In this document: piece by piece, positions 16,913 to 26,100 of the stretch | How positions within the stretch are numbered: position 1 is the stretch's first letter | Layout of the letters: every line of letters begins with the position of its first letter | Origin: Acidobacteriota bacterium | GTDB lineage: Bacteria > Acidobacteriota > Vicinamibacteria > Vicinamibacterales > 2-12-FULL-66-21 | Assembly: GCA_003222675.1 (NCBI GenBank) | Contig: QHWT01000042.1 | Coordinates: 39,258-103,257, forward strand | Direction of reading: 5' to 3' | DNA: 64,000 nt | The notes under the pieces: generated by a model | What the model was told of the DNA's origin: nothing | The model's input: the letters and a program-made list of their open reading frames with translations, nothing else | Database searches by the model: none | Program-made: the position numbers and the translations under genes

Positions 16913-18835
16913 ATGCGCACCTCATTTTTGATCCCGGCAGCTCTCCGCGTCGCTGCGATCGTCACCGTGGCTGGAGCGCTGCCGGTCGTTGCCACAGCGT
17001 CTACGGTTTCGGTCCGGGCGGGTCAAGATCTTCAAGCCGCACTCAACGCCGCGCAGCCTGGTGACGTGATCGTGCTCGAGGCCGGTGCGACGTTTACCGG
17101 AAACTTTGTCCTGCCCATGAAAGCGGGATCCGAGTTCGTTACGGTTCGCTCGTCCGTCGGCGATTCCGAGTTACCGGGTGCCGGCGAGCGCATGACACCT
17201 CGATGGGCGAACGATCTTCCGAAGCTACGCTCACCAAACAGCAGGAGCGCCTTGCGGACCGCGCCCGGCGTGCACCACTGGCGGCTGCAATTTCTCGAGT
17301 TCGAGGCGAACAAGGACGGGTACGGCGATATCATCGAGCTCGGCGACGGTTCCGCCGCGCAAGACACGCTTCCTGCGGTGCCGCACGACCTCGAACTCGA
17401 TCGCGTATACGTTCACGGGGATCCGCTCGTCGGACAGAAGCGTGGCATCTCGCTAAACGCAGGCGCCGTAACGATCCGGAATTCCTACATCAGTATCTGC
17501 AAAGCCGTCGGCATGGACGCGCAGGCGATTGCCGGCTGGAACGGGCCTGGTCCATACCTGATTGAAAACAACTACCTCGAAGGTGCTGGAGAAAACGTTC
17601 TCTTCGGTGGCAGCGATCCCGCCATTGGCGGGTTGATTCCATCGGACGTCGTGTTCAGACGCAATCATGTCGCGAAGCCCCTCGAGTGGCGTGAACCGAT
17701 CATTCGAACGCCAAGCGGACTCGTTTCGACATCGAACACCGACGGGACGCTCATCGCTGGCCGAATCACGTATCTCGTTGTCGCGCGACGCGGGGTAGGG
17801 CAAGGAACCATGGGCCGCTCGACTGCGGCATCGGTCGACGTCGACGTGCCGGCGAATGGTTCCGTCCACTTGGGCTGGTCAGCAGTGGCCGATGCCACCG
17901 AGTATCAGGTGTTCGCGCGTGGATTCGCATGGACCGTCACGACGCCTACCTTCTTAGATAGCGGCGCGCCGGGCACCGTCGCATCGGCGCCAACGGGCGC
18001 GGGCACGCGGTGGCTCGTAAAGAACATCTTCGAACTGAAAAACGCTCGCCGCGTCACTGTCGAGTACAACGTCTTCGAGTCGAACTGGCTGCATGGCCAG
18101 GCGGGATACGCGATCGTCTTCACGCCACGAAACTCGAACCACCACTGCGACTGGTGCGCGGTGCAGGATGTCGCCTTCCAGTACAACATCGTCCGTCACA
18201 CAGCCGCAGGCATAAACATCCTCGGCCACGACAGCCCTGCCGTGTCCGGCCTGGCGGAGAACATTCGGATTCGTCACAACCTGTTTTATGACATCAGCAG
18301 CGCCCGATGGGGTGGGAACGGCTGGTTCCTGCTGATCGGGGACGAGCCGCGCGACATCATGATCGATCACAACACCATCGATCATGACGGCGGGTCGCTG
18401 GTGTACGCCTATGGAGGAACGGCGGCAAATCCAAAGACGATCAGCGGCTTCAGATTCACCAACAATCTCGCGCGTCACAACCGCTACGGCATCAACGGCG
18501 CGTCGTCCTCGTTTGGCGCCGCCGCCATCCATGCATACTTTCCGGACGCAGTCATCGACCACAACCTTTTGAGCGACGGTCCTGCAAATCGGTACCCTCC
18601 AAATAACTATTTCAATACAGGCTTCGCGTCGGTGTTCCTGAACCAAAACGCCGGCGACTACAGGCTCGACCCGGGGGGTATCGCAAAAGGGCATGCCGCC
18701 GACGGAACGGACCTCGGTGCCGATATCACCACGCTTCTCAAGGGTATTGCGAGCGTGACGCCGGAATCTGCGGCCGGCCCAGAGTCCGAGCTCTCCGTCC
18801 CAAACGCCCCCGTGCATCTTCGCCTGATTCGATAG
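16913..18835 (+). CDS. Secreted right-handed parallel beta-helix protein, paralogue 2
   Basis: A 640-residue secreted protein. Signal peptide near residues 1-30 (VAGALPVVATAS). The beta-helix first half runs to about 260, with the family blocks GQDLQAALNAAQPGDVIVL, DRVYVHGDPLVGQKRG and AIAGWNGPGPYLIENNYLE. An about 100-residue FnIII-like insert follows (SVHLGWSAVADATEYQVFA), and the helix resumes at WLVKNIFELKNARRV with FTPRNS, NILGHDS and MIDHNTIDHDGG. The fold is shared with polysaccharide lyases and epimerases, so action on or binding to a polysaccharide is likely, but no catalytic set can be named. There is no C-terminal membrane anchor. An unusual CDWC pair (near 408) may form a disulphide. 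Confidence 0.85.
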   Translation: MRTSFLIPAALRVAAIVTVAGALPVVATASTVSVRAGQDLQAALNAAQPGDVIVLEAGATFTGNFVLPMKAGSEFVTVRSSVGDSELPGAGERMTPRWANDLPKLRSPNSRSALRTAPGVHHWRLQFLEFEANKDGYGDIIELGDGSAAQDTLPAVPHDLELDRVYVHGDPLVGQKRGISLNAGAVTIRNSYISICKAVGMDAQAIAGWNGPGPYLIENNYLEGAGENVLFGGSDPAIGGLIPSDVVFRRNHVAKPLEWREPIIRTPSGLVSTSNTDGTLIAGRITYLVVARRGVGQGTMGRSTAASVDVDVPANGSVHLGWSAVADATEYQVFARGFAWTVTTPTFLDSGAPGTVASAPTGAGTRWLVKNIFELKNARRVTVEYNVFESNWLHGQAGYAIVFTPRNSNHHCDWCAVQDVAFQYNIVRHTAAGINILGHDSPAVSGLAENIRIRHNLFYDISSARWGGNGWFLLIGDEPRDIMIDHNTIDHDGGSLVYAYGGTAANPKTISGFRFTNNLARHNRYGINGASSSFGAAAIHAYFPDAVIDHNLLSDGPANRYPPNNYFNTGFASVFLNQNAGDYRLDPGGIAKGHAADGTDLGADITTLLKGIASVTPESAAGPESELSVPNAPVHLRLIR

Positions 18836-18936
18836 CGCCACCAGACCCGGTAGATTTTACGAACGGCTCAGTTGTCGTTCGCGACAGGTTCAGTTCGTCC
18901 AGCCCGCCCGCCTGCAAAATTCAGCTGTTTCGCGCA

Positions 18937-18951
18937 TGGCGCTGCTCTTGC
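18937..18951 (+). promoter_or_regulatory. Candidate sigma-54 promoter of beta-helix paralogue 3
   Basis: TGGCGCTGCTCTTGC has exact GG-N10-GC spacing, TGGC at -24 and TTGC at -12. The predicted start is near 18963, about 40 bases before the GTG at 19003. A TGTCG/CGACA inverted repeat at 18873-18886 lies upstream and could bind the activator. Confidence 0.6.
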
Positions 18952-19002
18952 CGGTCGAGCGGCGGTCTCCTTTACTCCTGTTCTCATTCGAAGGTGGTAC
19001 CC

Positions 19003-22000
19003 GTGCGGCGGTCGATCTCGTTGTGTGTGTTGTGCGTCTCGTATTTGGTCGCTGCCGTACCCGCGCGTGCCGCCACGTTGACGGTGTGTGCGAGCGGCTG
19101 CGGCTATTCAGATATCCAGCCGGCCATCGACGCCGCCCATTACGGGGACACGATCTTGTTGCGCGCGGGTCAGACGTTCATCGGTCACTACAAGCTCCGC
19201 GCGAAGTTGGGCACGGGATGGATCACGATTCGCAGCGACGCGAGCGACTCACAGCTACCACCTGCGGGCACGCGTCTGATTCCATCGGATCGGCCGGGTG
19301 GCAATACCCCGACGTCTCTTCTGCCACGCATCCTCGGCAAAGGAGGGACGTTGAAGACGACGCCGGTTCTACGTACTGAACCGGGTGCACACGGCTACCG
19401 GATTCAATACGTGGAATTGGACGGCACCGCGCAGCTCGGGTACGAGACGCTGATCTACCTCGGCGACGACACTGCCGCGGCGACGGCCTACGATCTCGCG
19501 CTGGAACACGTCTATATCCACGGTCACAAGTACAAGGGCCAGAAGCGAGGAATCTCGCTGAACAGCGGCGCCACGTCAATCACCGACAGCTACATTACCG
19601 ACATCCGAGCCGTCCATGCCGACTCGCAGGCGATCGCTGCCTACAACGGCACTGGGCCGTACACGATCACCAACAATCACCTGGAAGCCGCGGGAGAGAA
19701 CATCCTGTTCGGCGGCGCCGATCCGGCGATCCCTAACCTCGTGCCCGCGGATGCGCAGATCCGCCGCAACCTGTTTACAAAACCGCTCGCGTGGCGCAAC
19801 GAGATTCTCGCGATTCCCGGCGCAGTCAGAGCGGTTGCGCAGACGGGCGGGTCGCTGACGGCGGGAACGCATTATTTCCGCGTGGTGGCGGTTATGATCA
19901 CCGGCACCCGGACGGTCGTTTCGAGGCCGTCGGCGGAAGTCAGCGCGGTGGTGTCATCGAGCGGGAAAGTCACCGTGAGCTGGTCGGCGATTGCTGGTGC
20001 GGACAAGTACCGCGTCTATCGAGGCACTGCCGCCGCTGCCGAAAATGTGTACACCGAGACGGCCACAGCCGTAACGTCTCTCGCGTATACGGGCAGCGGG
20101 GAGACGGCTGGAACACCCGCTGCATCCGGCACGATGTGGGTCGTGAAGAATATTTTCGAGGTGAAGAACGGCGAACGGCTCACTGTCGACGGCAACATTT
20201 TCGAAAACATCTGGGCCTCGGGCCAGTTCGGGCACGCGATCGTCCTGACGCCGCGCAACAGCGGCGGTACGGCAACGTGGGCGCGCGTGAAGGATGTGGT
20301 GTTTACGAACAATCTGGTGCGACACGCCACGGCCGTCATGAACATCTCCGCCTTCGACGACAACAGTCCGAGCGGCCGGACGACCAATGTTACCGTACGA
20401 AATAACGTGTTCGAAGACATCGATCCGACCAAGTGGGGCGGCGGTGCGAAGACGTTCACTCTACAGGGCGGTCCGGCAGGCGTTATCATCGATCACAACA
20501 CGATCATCGATACGAATTCATCAGTCGTGTACGCCTCGGGTGCGCCTGCGGCCGGCTTCGTCTATAGGAATAACATCTCTCGGTACGGTACGTACGGAAT
20601 CATGGGCGGAGCCTCGTCGCCGGGGCTTCCAACCATCGCGCAGTATTTCCCGCAGTCGAACATCACGTGCAACGTGTTCGCGGGTGGGAAGGCGTCGCTG
20701 TACCCAACGCCGAATGCGTTTCTGACCGAGGCTCAATGGACGACGTCGTTCATGGATTACGCCGGAGGCAACTACCAGTTGCTGCCCGACAGCGTGGTCG
20801 GATCTCTTCGGTGCGGCAACAGCATCGCAGGCGCGGACTACAAGTCCTTCACCGCCGCGCAGGGGGGCGCAGCGACACCAACCCCGACACCCGTTCCCCC
20901 GGCGACAAACGCGGCGCCGACCGCGTCGGTGGGTGGTCCTTACGCAGGCGTACCCGGCCAGAATCTCGTCGTGGATGGATCGGGGTCCCATGATACCGAC
21001 GGTACGATCGTCACATACCACTGGAGTTGGGGCGATCAGGTTCTCGTGCGTGCCGCGGACCTGTCGGGCACGGCGATTCACGGCAGCGAATGGAGCCGGT
21101 TGGCCGACGCCACGGCGGCTGGAGGCGCGGCACTGAACAATCCGGACCACGCCGTGGCAAAGCGGACGACGGCCCAGGCGACGCCAGCAAGCTACGTCGA
21201 GTTCAAGGTGTCGGTCGCCGCGGGCACACCGTACCAACTCTGGATGCGGACGCGCGCGGCGAACGACTCGTCAGCCAACGATTCGTTGTTCGTGCAGTTC
21301 AGCGGCGCGGTGGATGCGTCTGGCGGCGCCCTTGCCAGAATCGGCACGACGAACGCGATAGCAGTCATCCTCGAGGAAGGAACCGGTGCGGGCCTGAGCG
21401 GCTGGGGATGGAACGACGGCGATTACGGAGCCCTCGCCGGACCGGTGTACTTCGCGTCGAGCGGCGCTCAGACAATACGCATCCAGCAGCGCGAGGATGG
21501 AATCGAATGGGACCAGCTCCTGCTGACCAGCGCCTCGAATGCGAGCACCAGGCCTGGGTTGCCGCGCGGAGACGCGACCATCCTGCCGACGTCCTACGGG
21601 ACCGGCAGCGGCGTAACCGCGCAGCACACGTACGGGAGGCCCGGGCTCTATCCCATTACGCTGACCGTCAGCGACAACGGCGGCGCGTCAGCGGGTGCGT
21701 CGACGAGTGCAACGATCGCGTCCACGGGCTCGACGCTCGTGGCCGACGCCGGCGGCCCATACAGCGGTGGCATCAACGGCGCCGTCACATTCGCCGGCAC
21801 CGGGACGCGCGTGCCGTCGGGCAGCACGGCGCAGTACGTGTGGACCTTCGGCGATGACATCGTCCTGCACGCGTCGCAGCTGGTGATCGCCGGTTCCGCG
21901 TGGCGGAAGGTGAGCGATACGACAGCCGCAGACGGTGTCGCGATTGAGAATCCGAATCTCAGCGCCGCGAAGATCACAAGTGCGAACGCGGCACCATCGA

Positions 22001-22530
22001 GCTACGTGGAAGGGACGTTCCGCGCAGCGGCGGGCGTGCCCTACCGAGTGTGGCTCCGGCTGCGCGCGGCCAACGATGACTGGGCCAACGACTCTCTGTT
22101 CGTGCAGTTCTCCGGCGCCGTCACGTCGGGCGGCAGCGCGACGTCGCGTATCGGCACAACGAACGCGCTGGAGGTGGTGCTCGAAGACGGAGCCGGGGCG
22201 GGCGTGTCTCAATGGGGATGGGCCGACTCCGGATATGGAACGCTTGGCGCTCCCGTCTACTTCAATCAGGATGGCGAGCAGACGATCCGTATCCAGCAGC
22301 GTGAAGACGGCGTGCGCATCGATCAGATCGTGATCAGCACGGATACGTACTACGACGTCGCGCCGGGGCCTCTACAGGGTGACAAGACAATCGTGCCCGT
22401 CACCGGCGCCGATGTCACCGGGGTCACGGTACACCACGCATATCGCCGCGCCGGCGTGTATCCGATCGTCCTCCAGGTGCGATCCGGGAGCGCTGCGTCA
22501 GAGGATCGGACGACGGCCACTATCAAGTGA
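19003..22530 (+). CDS. Secreted parallel beta-helix protein, paralogue 3, with two PKD domains each split by a carbohydrate-binding-like domain
   Basis: A 1175-residue secreted protein. Signal peptide (CVLCVSYLVAAVPARA), then beta-helix to about residue 625 with the family blocks VYIHGHKYKGQKRG, AIAAYNGTGPYTITNNHLE and VKNIFEVKNGERL and an FnIII-like insert near 275-370. After a TPTPTPVPP linker, a PKD domain starts near 636 and reaches TYHWSWGD near 678. It is interrupted by an about 185-residue domain (YQLWMRTRAANDSSANDSL, RIGTTNA, QREDGIEWDQL) and resumes at AQHTYGRPGLYPITLTVSD. The same nesting repeats at 912-1175 (YVWTFGD ... VHHAYRRAGVYPIVL). The GTG at 19003 is chosen for GAAGG 9 bases upstream; a GTG at 18994 is possible. 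Probably a surface polysaccharide-binding or -modifying protein. Confidence 0.85.
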   Translation: MRRSISLCVLCVSYLVAAVPARAATLTVCASGCGYSDIQPAIDAAHYGDTILLRAGQTFIGHYKLRAKLGTGWITIRSDASDSQLPPAGTRLIPSDRPGGNTPTSLLPRILGKGGTLKTTPVLRTEPGAHGYRIQYVELDGTAQLGYETLIYLGDDTAAATAYDLALEHVYIHGHKYKGQKRGISLNSGATSITDSYITDIRAVHADSQAIAAYNGTGPYTITNNHLEAAGENILFGGADPAIPNLVPADAQIRRNLFTKPLAWRNEILAIPGAVRAVAQTGGSLTAGTHYFRVVAVMITGTRTVVSRPSAEVSAVVSSSGKVTVSWSAIAGADKYRVYRGTAAAAENVYTETATAVTSLAYTGSGETAGTPAASGTMWVVKNIFEVKNGERLTVDGNIFENIWASGQFGHAIVLTPRNSGGTATWARVKDVVFTNNLVRHATAVMNISAFDDNSPSGRTTNVTVRNNVFEDIDPTKWGGGAKTFTLQGGPAGVIIDHNTIIDTNSSVVYASGAPAAGFVYRNNISRYGTYGIMGGASSPGLPTIAQYFPQSNITCNVFAGGKASLYPTPNAFLTEAQWTTSFMDYAGGNYQLLPDSVVGSLRCGNSIAGADYKSFTAAQGGAATPTPTPVPPATNAAPTASVGGPYAGVPGQNLVVDGSGSHDTDGTIVTYHWSWGDQVLVRAADLSGTAIHGSEWSRLADATAAGGAALNNPDHAVAKRTTAQATPASYVEFKVSVAAGTPYQLWMRTRAANDSSANDSLFVQFSGAVDASGGALARIGTTNAIAVILEEGTGAGLSGWGWNDGDYGALAGPVYFASSGAQTIRIQQREDGIEWDQLLLTSASNASTRPGLPRGDATILPTSYGTGSGVTAQHTYGRPGLYPITLTVSDNGGASAGASTSATIASTGSTLVADAGGPYSGGINGAVTFAGTGTRVPSGSTAQYVWTFGDDIVLHASQLVIAGSAWRKVSDTTAADGVAIENPNLSAAKITSANAAPSSYVEGTFRAAAGVPYRVWLRLRAANDDWANDSLFVQFSGAVTSGGSATSRIGTTNALEVVLEDGAGAGVSQWGWADSGYGTLGAPVYFNQDGEQTIRIQQREDGVRIDQIVISTDTYYDVAPGPLQGDKTIVPVTGADVTGVTVHHAYRRAGVYPIVLQVRSGSAASEDRTTATIK

Positions 22531-22580
22531 GTCCTCGGTCGGATGGCAAGCGATGCGAACGGGTAAGAGGACCGTGCCAG

Positions 22581-22603
22581 CGAGCGCGCCCCAGGCGCGC
22601 TCG
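22581..22603 (+). terminator. Strong hairpin after beta-helix paralogue 3
   Basis: Arms CGAGCGCGCC and GGCGCGCTCG pair perfectly (10 bp) around a 3-base loop, 50 bases after the stop codon. There is no clear T-run, so it may act as a message-stabilising hairpin or a factor-assisted terminator. Confidence 0.5.
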
Positions 22604-22956
22604 TCTACGCCGTTGCCCGCCTCTACGTGCGTCTGCACGTTGAACCCTCAGGTCCGCACCTCTCCTCGTCCGTGCTGCTGGATACGCAGCTCGCCGTGCG
22701 CTCCGCTACCACGTCGCCGAACATCTCATCGCTAGCCCCTTATTCCGACTAGATCTCCCTCGAGCACGCCGTCTGTCACCTCCAGTTACTTGCCTGGTAA
22801 CGCGGCGGACACTGCAGTCCGCCTAGAGGTGCCGAGTGCGTTCCTCGGAGCGACCGCGCGGCATCGTCGAGTCGATCGTGTCTTCATCAGGTTCATTCCC
22901 GCGATCACCGCGTGATCGTGAGCGCCGTGCGTGCTCAGACGAGGAATGAGGTCGCT

Positions 22957-23052
22957 CGGATTTCAAATCCGTCGCCTCGCCCCGAAACCGTAATTTCCTT
23001 CTGAGCGCGCCGCGCGAAGAAGTCGCCAATTTCAGGCCGAAATTACGATTTC
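22957..23052 (+). promoter_or_regulatory. Candidate activator-binding inverted repeats upstream of beta-helix paralogue 4
   Basis: In the 603-base gap 22531-23133, three palindromes sit just upstream of the sigma-54 site: CGGATTT-C-AAATCCG at 22957-22971, a 14-base pair of inverted arms at 22984-22997 and 23039-23052 (one mismatch), and AATTTC-AGGCC-GAAATT at 23029-23045. Enhancer-binding proteins bind such repeats about 100 bases upstream of the start. The rest of the gap (22604-22956) shows no gene I can support. Confidence 0.4.
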
Positions 23053-23057
23053 AGCCC

Positions 23058-23072
23058 CGGCACATCCGTTGC
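23058..23072 (+). promoter_or_regulatory. Candidate sigma-54 promoter of beta-helix paralogue 4
   Basis: CGGCACATCCGTTGC matches GGCAC-N5-TTGC with GG-N10-GC spacing. The predicted start is near 23084, 50 bases before the ATG at 23134, with AGGA placed for that ATG. Confidence 0.62.
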
Positions 23073-23133
23073 CATGACGAGGAACCGGCCGATATCCCAG
23101 GCCGCTTAATCCCAAATTTCCGCAGGAACCCGC

Positions 23134-26100
23134 ATGAGCAACAAGTCTTCGGCGGCGGCCGTAGTGTGTTTCGCGATGTGTGTCGGCGTGATCGGTGCGG
23201 CAGCGCCGGCCAGTGCGCAAGGCGGCGCAGTCATCTCTGTCGCATCAGGTGGCGACGTGCAGGCCGCGATCAACAAAGCGGCGCCTGGCGATACCATTCA
23301 GTTGCAGCCCGGCGGCACGTACGTCGGCAACTTCGTCCTTCCGAAAAAAGCTGGAACGGCGGTGGTCACGATCCAGACGGCGCCGGACTCTCGACAGCCA
23401 GCGCAGGGCGTGCGCGTGAAGCCTTCGCATTCGCCGGCGCTCGCGCGCCTCACCTCCCCGAATTCGGATCCCGTGATGCGCACCGACACCGGCGCTCACC
23501 ACTATCGGCTCATGCTGCTGGAGTTCGGTCCGAACGACCAGGGGGGCGGCGAGATCGTACAGCTCGGTCGGGCAGATGCCACTCAGACAAGCCTCGATCA
23601 GGTGCCGTACTCGTTGGTCCTCGATCGGGTGTACATCCATGGCGATCCGATCGTCGGACAGAAGCGCGGCGTTGCCCTGAACAGCGCGTCAACCGACATC
23701 GTCAACTGCTACATCTCTGATATCAAGGCCGTCGGACAGGATACGCAGGCGATCGCCGCGATGAACGGTCCGGGACCGTACTTGATCCAGAACAACTATC
23801 TCGAAGCCGCTGCCGAGAACTTCATGGCCGGTGGTGTCGACCCGCAGATCGCGAATCTGAGCCCTTCGGACATCACGTTCCGCTACAACTACCTCTCGAA
23901 GCCCACCGCATGGCGGGCTCCGATCGTGCCGACGCCCACGAAAGTCGCGGCGGTGAGCGGAGCGGGAGCCTTACCCGCCGGGACGTACGCGTACCGCGTC
24001 GTGGCAGAGCGGCTCGTGGCCAATGCCGCCACCGCACGGTCCGACGCATCTCCCGAAGTATCGGTGACACTTGCGGCACCAGGGGGCGTGACCGTCAGCT
24101 GGGCGCCCGTCGCGAAGGCAGTGAGTTACCGCATCTATGGACGGCTGGCCGGCAATGCCACGCAATTCTGGACCACGACCTCGACGTCGTTCGTCGATAA
24201 CGACGCGGCCGGCACCGCGGGCACACCCGGGGCCGCGACGGTGTGGAGTGTCAAGAACATCTTCGAACTGAAGAACGCTCGGCGCGTGATCGTCGAGCGA
24301 AACGTCATGGAGAACAACTGGCTGGCCGCACAGCCAGGCTATGCCATCGTGTTCACGCCGCGCAACTCGGGCGGGATGTGCAACTGGTGCACCGTCGAAG
24401 ACGTCACGTTCCGCTTCAACATCGTCCGGCATACCGCCGCGGGTTTCAACATCCTGGGATATGACAACGGCCATCCAAGCGGTCAGGCACATCGCATCAC
24501 CATCACGGACAACCTGTTGTACGACGTAAGCAGTGCGGCCTGGGGAGGAAATGGGTGGGCCGCCCTGATGGGAGGCGGACCCGCGGACGTCGTGTTCGAT
24601 CACAACACGTTCGACCACGACGGCGCGTCCGCGTTCTACGCATACGGATCGCCGCTGATGACGGGCATTCAAATCACGAACAATCTGCTGCGCCACAACA
24701 ATTATGGAATCTTCGGTTCCGGCACGGCATATGGGAACGGGACGCTGACCGCCTACTTCACGAGCCCGATCGTCACGAGCAACGTGCTCGCCGGTGGCTC
24801 CGCGTCGAGGTATCCCGCTGGAAATCTGTTCCCGACTCTTGCTGCACACATGGCGCAGTTCACGGCACCGGCGCAGGCCGATTACTCGCTGATTGCCGGT
24901 AGTTCTTACGCTGGCGCCGCGCTCGATGGTAAGGATTTGGGTGCGAACATCGCGGAGATCAAGAAGTCGGCGGATGTGGCGGTGTCGGGCACGTCTCTCT
25001 CGAGTGCAGTCCGAATCACCACGACGGCCCTGCCGCGCGCGACCGTCGGGACCTCTTTGAACGTGACGCTTGGCGCGACCAGTGGCAGTGGACAGTACGC
25101 GTGGTCCATCGCTGGTGCCCTGCCAGCCGGCCTGCAGTTCAATCGAACGACGGCGACGCTGAGCGGCGTCCCTACGCAGTACGGATCGTGGCCCGTCACA
25201 GTCAGCGCGGCAGATGCGACGGATTCGACCAATGTGGCGACACAGTTACTCACCGTGTCGGTCTGGCCAACGGCCGTCCGCATCTCGGGCGCCTCGCTGC
25301 CCGGCGCAATCGTGAGACGCCCGGCGACCGGCGCCATCTACGCCGCTGGTGGAACTGGCAGTTACGATTGGCGCGTCGTCTCCGGCGTCCTCCCGCCGGG
25401 GATGGCAGTCGATGCCTCCACAGGAACACTCTCGGGGACGCCGACCGCCATTGGCACGTTCGCGTTTACGGTGGAAGTCTCGGACGCGACTTACGTCGAC
25501 CTTTCGGCGCAGGGCACGTTCTCGATTACGGTAGCGCCGCCACCGGTTGCAATCCTGACCGACGCGCTCGCCGGAGCTCGTCAAGGTGTGTCCTATGCGG
25601 CGACTCTCGAGGCGACCGGTGGAGCGTCACTACTGACCTGGAAGCTGAGTTCAGGTGCGTTGGCGCCCGGCCTGATGTTGAGCAGTGACGGGCAGATCTC
25701 AGGCACCGCGACCGCGGCAGGAACGTGGAGCTTCGGCGTGACGGCGACCGACTCTGTCTATCCCACGAATGCATCGACCGCAAAGCTGGCAATTGCGGTG
25801 ACAAGCGGCGACATCGTTCTCTACGCGCGGCGTGCCACGGCGTTCGCGGGAACTTGGCAGGTGGTGAACGACGCGACGGCCGCTGGTGGCGCGCGCGTCG
25901 GTCAGCCGGACGGCGGCGCCCCCAAGGTCCTGTCGGCGCTGGCATCGCCCGTCAGCTACTTTGAGGTGCCCTTTACGCCCGCAGCAGGCCGGGCGTATCA
26001 CCTGTGGATCCGCGGCAAGGCGCAGAACGACTCGTGGTCCAACGATTCCGTCTACGTGCAGTTCAGCGGCAGCATCGGCTTAGATGGCGCGGCAACATAT

